From assembly GCA_024102975.1 (NCBI GenBank), contig JAGFJD010000031.1, positions 1 to 64,000 on the forward strand: a stretch of 64,000 nt of DNA, written 5' to 3'. The translations under genes were made by a program, and so were the position numbers. This document shows positions 1 to 10,700 of the stretch, piece after piece; the first letter of the stretch is position 1, and the number at the start of each line of letters is the position of its first letter. Below the pieces are notes generated by a model. The model saw only the letters and a list, made by a program, of their open reading frames with translations. It was not told where the DNA came from and ran no database searches. The stretch is from Phaeodactylibacter sp. GTDB taxonomy: Bacteria > Bacteroidota > Bacteroidia > Chitinophagales > Saprospiraceae.

Positions 1-54
1 GAAGGCCAGGCCTGCAACCTGGATGACCCGGATTGCCTGATGTGTGGGTCGTGA
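1..54 (+). CDS. C-terminal end of an unknown protein (partial)
   Basis: The first frame reads 17 residues rich in Cys and Asp (ending DPDCLMCGS) and then a TGA stop. The rest of the gene lies before the window. Nothing identifies a family. A downstream hairpin-terminator at 229-259 fits the end of this transcript, so a real gene end is plausible, but 17 residues cannot exclude chance. Confidence 0.35.
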   Translation, partial: EGQACNLDDPDCLMCGS

Positions 55-90
55 TGGTTGCCCGTCCTCGTTTCCTCGTCCGGGTAAAAT

Positions 91-172
91 TGGTTGATTG
101 GGTTGATTGGGTTGATTGGGTTGATTGGGTTGATTGGGTTGACTCAATCAACTGAATAAACTCAATCAACCC
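91..172. repeat. 10-bp tandem repeat (GGGTTGATTG) with inverted partner
   Basis: About six head-to-tail copies of a 10-mer of the form GGGTTGATTG run from 91 to about 150. Inverted copies (caatcaac) follow at about 155-172, so the transcript could fold into a long hairpin. There are no unique spacers, so this is not a CRISPR array. Confidence 0.85.
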
Positions 173-228
173 ATTCAACTACCCAACCGGCTTTTCTCTC
201 TCTTATATATTAACTTGCTGAACCTAGT

Positions 229-259
229 GGCGAGCAGCTCCGGCAGCTCGCCCTTTTTT
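229..259 (+). terminator. Intrinsic terminator
   Basis: The inverted repeat GGCGAGC (229-235) / GCTCGCC (246-252) is followed by six Ts (254-259). It probably ends the transcript of the gene finishing at 54. Confidence 0.7.
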
Positions 260-403
260 CATTTCCGGACAGGCTGCTTTCAGGCGGCCCCTAATAAAGG
301 AAAAAGGAAGCAAACCCGCCCAGCCCGTGGAATAATCCGCGTTGCGTATGCCACGGCCCCGCCCTGGCCACTCACATAATTATCTGATTTTTTATATTCT
401 TTT

Positions 404-434
404 TTTGCCCATAAATTTTATCGCCTTATCTTAG
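404..434 (+). promoter_or_regulatory. Possible Bacteroidota sigma promoter
   Basis: TTTG (404-407), a 19-bp spacer and TATCTTAG (427-434) match TTTG-N19-21-TAnnTTTG with one mismatch in the -7 box. It would drive the gene at 723 with a leader of about 280 nt. Confidence 0.4.
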
Positions 435-722
435 ATGCAATTTTAATCTCCTCAGACAAACCGGGAACAGGAACCGCCTGGTTTTCGAGGGCGCATTTCG
501 GTTGGTGTTTCCCCAGTTTACATCATACCAAAAAAATAGTCCGCCTACCCCCCTGACTCAATCCAAGCCTTAACGAAGAACCGTTTGTCCTGTATACGGG
601 CAAGGGCTGCCATTTCCGAACCACTTCTGAGGGGAACCTGTAGGGAAGTAATATGGAGAGGAGGCTGCCCGTCGGAGAAAAAAGCTAACATACTTGCAAG
701 CGACCACGTAAACTACTGCTTG

Positions 723-1952
723 ATGAGGCTACACACGCTATGTATATTCTTGCTAATGGGGCCATTCGTACTGCTGGCGCAGCCGAAGTGGGAGGCGGGT
801 TTTATCGTAGGCGGCGCCGGGTATCTGGGGGAACTCACTCCTGGCTGGCATCCGCAGTGGGAAGAGGTAAAGGGGAGTTACGGGCTGTTGTTGCGCCATC
901 ACATTACGCCGGAGTGGGCGTTGCGGCTCAACTTCACTTATGCTGAACTTTCCGGCGATGACCGCCATTTTTCCGATAAGGGCTTTGACGCCCGTAACTT
1001 CCGTTTCAGCAGCCAGGCCGGGCAGGCCAGCCTGCTCGTAGAATGGGAACCTTTTGGCAGGCGCCGGTTTCCGGACACTTCGTACTTTCGCGGCCTGGCC
1101 TTCTCGCCGTATTGCTATACCGGGGCCGGCATCGCCTATTTCGAAGCCAGCCCTGACTTTTCGCGGACCGGCCTGGACAAGCTCGGGCCCTCCATAGAGA
1201 AAGACCGGCAGGAGCCCTACCCGCAAACCCGGTTTGCGGCGCCTTTCGGCATAGGCATCAAGCTAGACCTGGCGCCGGGCCTCGTCCTGGGCCTGGAGGC
1301 TTCGGCCACTACCGCCTTTACGGATTATCTCGACGGCATCAGCCATTCGGGAAAACCCGGCACCAATGATTGGTATGCTTTTGCCGGGGCTACCCTTTCC
1401 ATCCGCTTCTTTCCCAAAGACACCGACCGCGACGGCATCGCCGATAAAGAGGATGCCTGCCCCCAGGTGGAAGGGCGTTTCTCGGCCCGGGGTTGCCCCG
1501 ATGAGGACGGGGACGGGGTGGAGGACCTCGAAGATATCTGCCCGTCGGAGGCCGGCCCGCGCAAGCTTAACGGCTGCCCCGATACCGACCAGGACGGCGT
1601 GGCCGACCGCGAAGACCGCTGCCCGCTCATTCCCGGCACGCTGTCTACTATGGGCTGCCCCGACCGGGATGAAGACGGCCTGGCCGACCTGGATGACGAA
1701 TGCCCGAAACTGCCCGGGCCCAGGGGCCGCCGCGGCTGCCCCGTACTGGATTCTGACGCCGATGGAGAGCTGGATGACGAGCCGGAGGTTTGTATGCCGG
1801 GCGCCGGCGCCGCCTTGCTGAAACAGCTGGACGAGTCCGTGCAGCCGGCCTTTACCCTGCTTCGCCTTTATCGGCCGTTCATCCTGCCCGAGCCCGTGCC
1901 TCAGGCGCCGGAAAAAGAGGCAAAAACGGATACTTCCGGCTTTTTCGATTAG
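723..1952 (+). CDS. DUF6089-like outer-membrane protein with thrombospondin type 3 repeats
   Basis: 409 residues from ATG 723. This start is chosen because the signal peptide begins there (MRLHTLCIFLLMGPFVLLAQ) and the upstream in-frame sequence looks non-coding. The mature N-terminal half (WEAGFIVGGAGYLGEL onward) resembles DUF6089 beta-barrel proteins of Bacteroidota. It is followed by about five calcium-binding thrombospondin type 3 repeats (DxDxDGxxDxxDxCP pattern) at residues about 235-350. Such proteins normally end in an OmpA peptidoglycan-binding domain; here about 60 residues without that domain follow, ending DTSGFFD. It is probably an envelope structural protein anchored in the outer membrane. 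The ligand is unknown. Confidence 0.8.
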   Translation: MRLHTLCIFLLMGPFVLLAQPKWEAGFIVGGAGYLGELTPGWHPQWEEVKGSYGLLLRHHITPEWALRLNFTYAELSGDDRHFSDKGFDARNFRFSSQAGQASLLVEWEPFGRRRFPDTSYFRGLAFSPYCYTGAGIAYFEASPDFSRTGLDKLGPSIEKDRQEPYPQTRFAAPFGIGIKLDLAPGLVLGLEASATTAFTDYLDGISHSGKPGTNDWYAFAGATLSIRFFPKDTDRDGIADKEDACPQVEGRFSARGCPDEDGDGVEDLEDICPSEAGPRKLNGCPDTDQDGVADREDRCPLIPGTLSTMGCPDRDEDGLADLDDECPKLPGPRGRRGCPVLDSDADGELDDEPEVCMPGAGAALLKQLDESVQPAFTLLRLYRPFILPEPVPQAPEKEAKTDTSGFFD

Positions 1953-2089
1953 GCCTGTCCCGCCAGGTTGTCGCTTCAAATTTATTTCAGTTCCAATATT
2001 TTTTTGAACTTTAGCGCGTTGAGTATGCCGGGGCTGGCGCTTCCCGCCTGCCTATAGGATCAAAATGTATAAACTTTCAAACCATACCA

Positions 2090-3061
2090 ATGACCAACAG
2101 AAGAAAATTTATCGCTCAGGCTATTCTTGGCGGGCTGGGCCTGTCCGTCGGCCAACAGGGGAAGGCTGCTTCCCGCTGGCCGATATCGGGCCTGGCTTCA
2201 GAACCGGCCGTCATATCGACCTGGAACAACGTCGCCGCCAATAGAAAGGCATGGAAGGTACTCAAAAAGGGCGGGCGGGCGCTGGATGCCGTAGAGCAGG
2301 GCGTCCGCGTAGCGGAAGCCAACCCCGAAGATATGTCGGTGGGTTACGGTGGCCGCCCGGACCGGGACGGGAAAGTGACCCTCGACGCCTGCATTATGGA
2401 CGAGGAAGGGAATTGCGGCTCCGTCTGTTTTCTGCAAGACATTAAACACCCCATCTCCGTGGCTCGCCTGGTCATGGAAAAAACGCCTCACGTGATGCTC
2501 GCCGGGGAGGGCGCCCTGCAGTTTGCCCTGGAAAATGGCTTCGAGCGGGAAAACCTTCTGACGGAAGACGCCAGAAAGAGCTGGGAAGAATGGAAAAAGG
2601 AGTCGCATTATCAACCCGTTATCAATATCGAGAACCACGATACCATCGGCATGCTGGCCATCGGGCAGGACGGCAACCTCTCCGGCGCCTGCACCACGAG
2701 CGGAGCGGCATTTAAAATGCACGGCAGGGTAGGGGATTCCCCCATCATCGGCGCCGGCCTGTACGTCGACAACGAGGTCGGCGGGGCGGTGGCCACCGGG
2801 TTGGGCGAGGCCGTCATCAAAACGGCAGGTTCTTTCCTCGTTGTGGAACTGATGCGCCAGGGAATGAGCCCCCAGGCCGCCTGTGAGGAGGCCGTTCGCC
2901 GTATTACCCGCAAACAAAAAGGGTACGAGGATTTCCAGGTTGCCTTTCTCGCCATCAACCGGGAAGGGAAGGCCGGCGCCTATTCCATACACAAAGGCTT
3001 CATGTACGCGCTGAGCCGGCAAGGCGGGCATGAAGTGGTTGACGCCGGCCATTTTATATAG
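2090..3061 (+). CDS. N4-(beta-N-acetylglucosaminyl)-L-asparaginase family protein, Tat-exported
   Basis: 323 residues, Ntn-hydrolase of the glycosylasparaginase (asparaginase 2) family, which cleaves the GlcNAc-Asn bond of N-glycan remnants. The precursor self-cleaves before a threonine, and the diagnostic HDTIGM motif places that nucleophile at Thr185. Conserved family segments DACIMDEEGNCG and GGAVATGLGE are present. The N-terminus carries a twin-arginine signal (MTNRRKFIAQAILGG), so the folded enzyme is probably exported to the periplasm. Length is normal for bacterial members. It stands alone on this strand. A role in scavenging glycopeptides is inferred. Confidence 0.9.
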   Translation: MTNRRKFIAQAILGGLGLSVGQQGKAASRWPISGLASEPAVISTWNNVAANRKAWKVLKKGGRALDAVEQGVRVAEANPEDMSVGYGGRPDRDGKVTLDACIMDEEGNCGSVCFLQDIKHPISVARLVMEKTPHVMLAGEGALQFALENGFERENLLTEDARKSWEEWKKESHYQPVINIENHDTIGMLAIGQDGNLSGACTTSGAAFKMHGRVGDSPIIGAGLYVDNEVGGAVATGLGEAVIKTAGSFLVVELMRQGMSPQAACEEAVRRITRKQKGYEDFQVAFLAINREGKAGAYSIHKGFMYALSRQGGHEVVDAGHFI

Positions 3062-3634
3062 GGCGGAGGCGAAAAATTTAACATTTTGCGGTAAGACGGC
3101 TTCGCAGATGGTATTTTACCCTGGGTTTTCAAAGGTAATTTGATGATAGCAAAACATTTACGAATCCCGTTGTTTTTTAATACATAGGCTTTTCCCGCCC
3201 CTTATAACCCTTTGAACGCCTGGCGTTTCAAAATTAATCATAGATAAAATACCCTAATCTGAAACCAAAGTCCTAAATTTGGATTCGCTTTGAGAAACCA
3301 TGCCCGGCAAGCCGCTTCAGGATGGGCCGGACAGATGCGGAACGGCAGTAATAACGGGAGGATTCGCCAGCCTTAACCAAAGGCGGGTACGCTTTTGCCA
3401 CCACCCGTTATCCGGCGCCGTTTTCGCCTGCCGGGCAGCCTAATACGCTTTGAGAGGTACCCACTTTACAACCAAATGTTCTTCAGCTGCTCAATTGGCG
3501 GCAGGTTTTTGACGTTAGGGGTACCCTTTTATAGATTTAAATATTTATAATAAGTTTAATTTCTATAAAATCAGGGAATACTATTTCCCGGGATCTAAAT
3601 TTTGCTAACTTTGCCCATCTCAAAAACTTGTCCC
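3062..3634. other. Intergenic region, no gene seen
   Basis: 573 bp without a convincing coding frame. It contains one isolated exact -7 type sequence (TAAATTTG, 3274-3281) without a partner TTTG box. Near the next gene are a GGGAA/TTCCC palindrome (3574-3589) and the probable promoter at 3606-3613. Nothing else recognisable. Confidence 0.6.
3606..3613 (+). promoter_or_regulatory. -7 promoter element (TAACTTTG)
   Basis: Exact match to the Bacteroidota -7 consensus TAnnTTTG, 22 bp before the start codon at 3635. A weak -33 candidate (TTTC, 3584-3587) lies 18 bp upstream and overlaps a GGGAA/TTCCC palindrome. Confidence 0.55.
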
Positions 3635-4582
3635 ATGACTCGATTCTGCTTGCTCCCGTTTTTGCTATTGGCAGGCTTCTGCCTACAGGCACAACAACTT
3701 TCCCTTTTTACTCAATATCGTGAAAATATAGGGCTTCTCAACCCCGCCGCTGTGGAGAGCGACTTTCTTGCCTTCGGGCAGAACATCACCTTCGGCGCCA
3801 ACTACCGCGCCCAGTGGGCCGGATTGGAAAACGCCCCCAGCACGCAGACGGTGCGCGGCTCCTATCTTTATGCGGACGGTTCCGGCGTCAGCCTCATGGC
3901 GGGCGGCCACCTGATGAACGACCAGACCGGCCCCACCGGCTTTACCGGCCTGTACGGCAGGATCGCCGGCATCGTGTCGGCCAACCCCGAAGAGGGAGGA
4001 CTGGTCGTCGGCCTCAGTGCCGGAGCGGTCAATTTCCGCATCAGGACCTCCGAGATCCGCTTCCGCGACCAGGACGACCCGGTGGCCACTTCCGATGAAT
4101 CTCAGTTCTTCCCCGATGTCGGCGTCGGTATTTTCTACTACCAGATGGTCGGCCGCAATGACGATTTCTTCTACGCCGGCGTCTCCGTACCTCAGGTTAT
4201 CGGGCTGGACCTCACCATTCAGAACGAACAGGGCGAGTACGTCACCCAGCGCGTCCAGCACTTTTACGGCATGCTCGGCTTCTACAAGTTTTTTGACAAC
4301 AACAGCTTTCTGGAGCCCTCCGTATGGGTGAAATACGCTCAGGGCGCCCCGGTAAATGCCGATTTTAACCTCCGCTACTACCTGCCGGTCAACTTCTGGG
4401 TGGGCGCAGGCGGTTCCACGGCGGGCACCGTTCACCTCGAAACGGGTATCCTGCTCGGCGATACCGCCGGCTTCGACAGAACATTTAAGGTGGGATACGG
4501 CTTCGGCTATTCTTTCAGCTCTATCGGCCCAACCGCCGGAACAACACATGAGATCAACCTGGCCTACTCTTTGTTCCGCTAA
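3635..4582 (+). CDS. PorP/SprF family type IX secretion membrane protein
   Basis: 315 residues. Start ATG 3635 is chosen over 3602 because it begins the signal peptide (MTRFCLLPFLLLAGFCLQAQ) just after a -7 box. The mature start (QLSLFTQYRENIGLLNPAAV) is the hallmark of PorP/SprF beta-barrel proteins, followed by family segments such as FGANYRAQW. These outer-membrane proteins attach type-B CTD adhesins exported by T9SS to the surface, as SprF does for SprB in Flavobacterium. The next gene encodes exactly such a giant adhesin, so the pair is probably a secretion partner and its cargo. Confidence 0.92.
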   Translation: MTRFCLLPFLLLAGFCLQAQQLSLFTQYRENIGLLNPAAVESDFLAFGQNITFGANYRAQWAGLENAPSTQTVRGSYLYADGSGVSLMAGGHLMNDQTGPTGFTGLYGRIAGIVSANPEEGGLVVGLSAGAVNFRIRTSEIRFRDQDDPVATSDESQFFPDVGVGIFYYQMVGRNDDFFYAGVSVPQVIGLDLTIQNEQGEYVTQRVQHFYGMLGFYKFFDNNSFLEPSVWVKYAQGAPVNADFNLRYYLPVNFWVGAGGSTAGTVHLETGILLGDTAGFDRTFKVGYGFGYSFSSIGPTAGTTHEINLAYSLFR

Positions 4583-4731
4583 ACGGAGGCCAATCATTCA
4601 CTCCCCGTCCTCTCCCGACAATTGCCGGGATCGGCCGGGTAAAATTCACTCATTTACCGGGATAAGACGATCCTGAAAACTGGCTTAGTCCCATGAAAAA
4701 CAAGGTCATACCTCCCAAACTCATAATTTCA

Positions 4732-7700
4732 ATGAAGAAGATATTAGCAACGCTGGTTGTCGGGCTGGCTTTGTCAACAGCCGCCTTTGCGCAACCTACG
4801 ATCAACATCGTTCCGCCCGAGGGCGACCCCCCGTGTACCGGCGATGAGATCTGTATGGACATCGTAGTGGCCAACTTTACCGACATCCTGTCCACCCGTT
4901 TTTTTATACAGTGGGATTCCACCGTCCTGGACTTCAACTCTGTCGGCGCTTATAACTTGCCCAATATGGGGTCGGGCAACTTTACCCAGGTGAACAACAG
5001 CCGGCTGCTGGTCGACTGGGAAGCCATGCCCGGCATTGATTGCAACAACCCTACGGCAAACGGGGTGACCATTGGCGACGGGACCATCATTTTCCAGGTC
5101 TGTTTTAGCGTTCTGGGAAGTTATGGCAACGCCACCCAGGTCATCATTCCGGCTACCGCTACACCGATTACGCCAGACATTAAACGGAAAGGCGCCGGCT
5201 GCACCAACATCGGCATCGAAGATGCGGAGGTCGACACCGCTCTGGTCTCCAACTGCGTGCGCCCTTTCATTATTGACATATCCGATGAACAGGGTAATGA
5301 GGGCGACCTGGTCTGTATTGACTTCCGGGTCTTCGGTATGGATGCCCTCACCGGTTTTCAGTTCCCCATCGTCTGGGACCCCACCAAGGCGGATTTTGAG
5401 AATATCGTCATTTCCCAGAACCTGCCCAACCTGGCGCTGAGCAGCTTCGGCGTCCCGGGCCAGGCGGCCGGGGTGCAACCCGGCAGCGTTACGATATCCT
5501 GGAACGCCCCGGTGCCACAGAACGGAATCTCCCTGCCGGATTCTACCGTCATCTTCCAGTTGTGCCTCCGCCTAAAGCCCGGTTCCTGTAATACGGCATT
5601 CCCTGTGGAAATCGGCGCCCAGCAACCCGGCCAGCCTTCCTTCCGGCCGGAGGCCTCCAATGACTTCCAAAATGGTTTCAATGACATCGCCGTAGGGCAG
5701 TATGCCGGCGAAGTCACCGTCGGCCCCTGCAACCCGACCGGCGTGCAGCTCGTTGCCGACTGCGGCCCGGCCGTTGACGTCAACAGCCAGGTCTGCGTGC
5801 CGGTGCTGGCCGGGGGTAACTTCCAGAACGTCACCGACCTGAGATTCCTCATCGAGTGGAACCCCAATATCCTGTCCTTTACCGGCACTCAGAACGAAGG
5901 GCTGCCCGGAGGCGTCAACTTCATCACTGCCAACACCGGCAACGGCATCCTCGCCATGGCCTGGGACGGCAACGCCACCAACCGCAACAACGGCGACGTC
6001 CTCTTCGAAGTTTGCTTCGATGTGGTCGGCCTGGGCGGCAACAGCCCCTTTACCCTGATCAATAACGAAGACGACATCGCCCAGGTCAACAACGGCCCCA
6101 ATATCGGCATCAACCCCTCCAACTGCGAGGTGGTGGTCAACCAGCCGCTCGGGGTGATCATGGAGATCACAGACGACCTGCAGGGCCGCCCCGGCGATAC
6201 CCTCTGCTTTGACTTCAACGTCCTCAACTTTACGGAAGTGGAGTCCATGCAGTTCTCCCTGGTCTGGGAGCCCAATGACCTGGAGTTCATTCTGGCCGGA
6301 GGTGTTCAGAACCTGACGCTCCCCGGCGCTACAGTCGGCAACTTCGGCCTGCTGAGCACCGGCGCCGGCCAGATCACCTTCAACTGGACAGCCCAGTCGC
6401 CGGTGACCCTTCCTGACGGAGAACAGATATTTACCCTCTGCTTCCGGGTGGCCGACGGCGCCACGCCGGGCATCTGCGACCTGATGCAGATCGCCGACGT
6501 TCCCATAGAGGCCGAGGTGATCACTTCCAATTCCAACGGCGAAAACATCGGCCTGACCGACACCGACAGCCGCTATTGCATCCTCAGCCCGGAAGGCTTC
6601 TATATGGAGATCGGCAGCGTCATCGGCGAGATCGGCGATACGGTTTGCATTCCGGTCAAGGTGTCGGAATTTGACGGCATCACCGGCAGTGACTTTACCG
6701 TCAACTGGAGCCCGGGCTCCCTGGGCCTCTCCGATATCGTGGATGAGGGCGTTATTCCGGGCCTGAACATTAACCTGAGCGGGCAGCCGGTCGGTAGCGT
6801 CGATTTTGACTTCAGCGTTCCCGCCGGCCTGACACTGGCCGACAGCACGGTGATATTCGAATTGTGTTTCGAGCTGCTGGGCCCGCCCGACAGCTGCTAC
6901 GCCATAACGGTCAATGATACGCCTCCGCCCACCGTTACCACCCTCAACGGCAGCGGCAGCCTGCTGGACAGCCCCGGCGAGGCCTGTATCAAAGACCGCC
7001 TCTTCATCGTAGAGACGATCATCAACCCGGAAACCTGCCCGGGCGTCGGCGACGGCTCGGCTAAGGTGGTGGTTGAAGGCGGCAGAGGCCCCTACATCTA
7101 CAGCTGGCAGACCCAACCGCCGCAGTTCGTGGATTCCGTCCGTTTCCTTTCCGAAGGTTTTGTGGTAGTTACCATCCTCGACCAGTCGGCCCCTCCGCTG
7201 AAGATCACCGACACCCTGTATATTCCCGCCCTGGGCGCTGACCTTCTCGCCAACGCCGGGCCGGACAAGATATCCAGCTGCGACCCACCCTGCACCTTTG
7301 TCAGCCCGCAGGCCAGCCAGGGCGCCAATATCATGTACACCTGGACGGCCAGCCAGGGCGGCCAGGTCTGCAGCAACCCCAACGACCGCGTGCTCCTGGG
7401 CCGCGGGCCGGGCCGGTTCGTCCTCGAAGTAAAAGACATCAATACCGGTTGCGCCGTCACCGATGAGGTGATGCTGCTGCCGCCCGTCCTGCCCAATGCG
7501 GAGGCCGGCGACTCGCCCAGCCTCACCTGTGTGCGCGACGAGGTGACGCTCGACGCCTCCGGCTCAACCCGGGGCGATACGATCCTGTATACCTGGAGGG
7601 GCCCGATGAACAACATCATCGCCGGGCCTTCCAATGCGGCCATCACCGCTACCGGGCAGGATACCGGCTTCTACTACCTGGAAGTGGAGATCGCTACTAC

Positions 7701-10700
7701 CGGTTGTCTTGCCATTGACTCCGTGGAGGTCGTTCGGGATACCGTTGCTCCGATAGCCGTGGCCAGCCCGGGCACCGACACCACCTTCCTGGGCTGCAAC
7801 GAGATGGCCACGCTGGCGGGTTTCGCCGGTGATATCACCAACGCCTTAAGCTACGCTTGGGTGGACAGCAACGGCGATACCCTCACCACGGATTCCGTTT
7901 ACATGACCAACCAGGTCGGTAGCTATACCTTCCAGGTGCTGAATGAAGAGAACGGCTGTTTCAACTCAGATAATACCGTAGTAGTCACCGATTCGGCGGT
8001 GGCGGTAGTCAATATTGAAGGCGGGCCTTCCACCGACTTCACCTGTAACGGCCAGAATGTAACCCTGAGAGGGGTGGTTACCAATATCACTCCCGATGCG
8101 TTCACTTTCGAATGGGTGCCCTCAAACGGAGCCGTCATTGAGCCGGGCACCGAAACCAGCCTGACGCCCGAGGTCACGGCTCCCGGTACGGTCGAGCTGG
8201 TGGTCACCAGCGACCTGAACGGCTGCGTCTCTTCGGCATCCGTAGAAGTCGGGGTGAATAATGACCCGCCGGCCATCAGCGTGAGCCCTCCTGATACATT
8301 GGACTGTGTTCAGGAGTCCATCACCCTGGATGCTTCCGGATCTGCCCAGAACGGCGCCTACCGGTATGAGTGGCGCCACGTTAACCTCAATGTGCAGGTC
8401 AGCGCCGGGCTTACCGCCGAGACGGCGCTGGAAGGCACTTATATTTTCTCTATACTGGATACCATCTCCGGCTGCGCCGCCGCCGATACGGTGGTGGTCG
8501 TCCGCGATACCCTGCCGCCTTCTTTCTCTACTGGTATTCCGGAAGACCTGACCTGCCTGAATGAGACGACGCAGGTGAGCACTTTCGTCGACCTGCCCTC
8601 TGGCACTTATTCCATCCAGTGGACGGCGACAGACGGCGGCAATATCGTGAGCGGCGCCACCGATACCGTTACCGTATTTGATGCCGCCGGCACGTATGTG
8701 CTGGAAGTAACGGACAACCTCAGCGGATGTTCCGGAACTGTAGAGCGCACCGTGGAATCCTTCCAGGATTACCCCGACGCCATAATTTCCAACGGCAGCC
8801 TTCAGATCACCTGTGTGAATGAACTGGACACCCTCGATGCCCGGGCTTCCACTCAGAACGATTCCATCATTACAGTGACCTATCAGTGGAATGCCATAGA
8901 GGGCTCCCTTGCCGGCGATCCTACCCGCAACTTCCTGCCGGTTACCGGGGCGGGGGTCTATGAGTTCGTCGTCACCAATGTAAATTCCCAGTGTGTGTCC
9001 AGAGATACCGCGGTTGTTTCAGAGAACCGGGAGGAGCCGGTTGCCGACGCCGGCACTCCCCTGAGCCTGGCGTGCATCAATACCGAGGGCGTGCTCGATG
9101 GCAGTGGTTCCACGCCCCCGGGCGGCAACATCGCTTATTTCTGGATCAACGAGGAAGGCGATACCCTGGGTACGGACGTAACGCTGCCGGTGACTTTGCC
9201 GGGAGTATACTTCATTCAGGTCTTGAACACGGAAAATGGTTGTGTGAATACCGATGCCGTGGCGGTTACGGCCGAAGGAGAACCGGCACAGATCGTCTTC
9301 GGCGAACCCACCAATGCGGGCCTGCTCGACCTGGATTGTAGTATGGACACCGTGGCGGTCAGTTTCAGCATTGCCAACGATGATACGGTAGATGTCAACA
9401 ACCTCATCTTTGAATGGGATGGCGATATCCTGACAACCGCCGACCCCTTTACCGTTCAGGTAATCTCGGGCGGTGTATTCACGGTGATGGCTACAGACAC
9501 CACCACCGGATGTGTGGGCATGAACGAACTGGTCGTGAATGACCTGCGCGAGCTTCCCGATATTGCCGTAACCTCCTCCGGCGACATCGACTGCAGCCAG
9601 AGCATGGTGATGCTGAACGGCGAAGGCTCCGCCACCGGCGACACCATTCAGTATCAGTGGCTGGGCCCGGACGGCATGGAGATCGGAACCGGCCTGCAGG
9701 CCAATGCTACCGTCCCGGGTACTTACCAGTTCCGGGTAACCAATACCAATACGAACTGCGTGGCTTCCGACACCATAGAAGTGGCTGAGGATTTTGATCC
9801 TCCCGTCATCATATTCGATGTTACCGACACCATCTTCCAGTGCCGGGACGAATCGCTCCTGCTGATCGCTTCGGACTCGGGCCTTCCGGGTAATTTCTCC
9901 GAGATCAGCTGGTCTACTGTGGATGGAGGCGTGGTGACCCCCATCGAGAATACCCTGACGGCCAGCGTAAACGGCCCCGGCGCTTATCAGCTGACCCTGG
10001 TCAGCTCCGCCAACGGCTGTGACTCCACGGCGGTGATATCCATCGCCGCCGACACCCTGGCGCCCAGCATTAACGTAGCGGAACCGCCGCTGGTGGGCTG
10101 TCCCGGGCAGTCGGTTTCCCTGGATGCTTCCCAGAGTGGCAGCCCGAGTGATTTCGAAAGCATCAGCTGGGCGGTAGCCTCGGGTTCGGGCAATGTGACG
10201 CCGTCTACCGGCTCCCTGGTCGTCGATGTGGATGACGCCGGCACCTATGTAGTCACCCTCGTCAGTGAAGACAACGGCTGCGAGGCCACCCAGGAAGTCG
10301 TCGTTGAGCTCGACCCCAACGCGCCGGTGGCCACCGCAACCGCCAGCAGCCAGTTCGTGGGTTGCGGGGATGTGGTTACCCTCGACGGGTCGGCTTCCAG
10401 CCAGGGCGCGCTCTACGATTACCAGTGGATATCCCTCTCCGGTGGCACGGTGGCTCCCGACCCCGGTAATGAGTCCGTTGCCTCGGTGACTACGGCGGGT
10501 ACCTATCAGCTGATCGTATTCAACATGCAAACCATGTGTTCGGACACCTCCGCCGCCATCCAACTGGCCCTGGACCCCAGCCTGGTGGCCGCCGCCGCCA
10601 GCCAGGATACGCCTGCCTGCGGCGATGAAGTCCAGGTTTCCGGCAATGCCGGCGCCCTTCCGGCAAATACTACCGGGCGCTGGTCGGCCCTGGGCGGCGC

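Larger units (their letters stand above)
55..722. other. Intergenic region with repeats, terminator and a possible promoter
   Basis: No coding region is supported here. It holds a 10-bp tandem repeat with an inverted partner (91-172), a strong hairpin followed by Ts (229-259) and a near-consensus Bacteroidota promoter (404-434) that would give the next gene a leader of about 280 nt. A frame runs open from 585 into the gene at 723, but its residues before 723 look non-coding and precede a good signal peptide. Confidence 0.6.

Noticed and set aside
91..172. CRISPR-like array
   Set aside because: Repeats are contiguous 10-mers without unique spacers and no cas genes are in the window.
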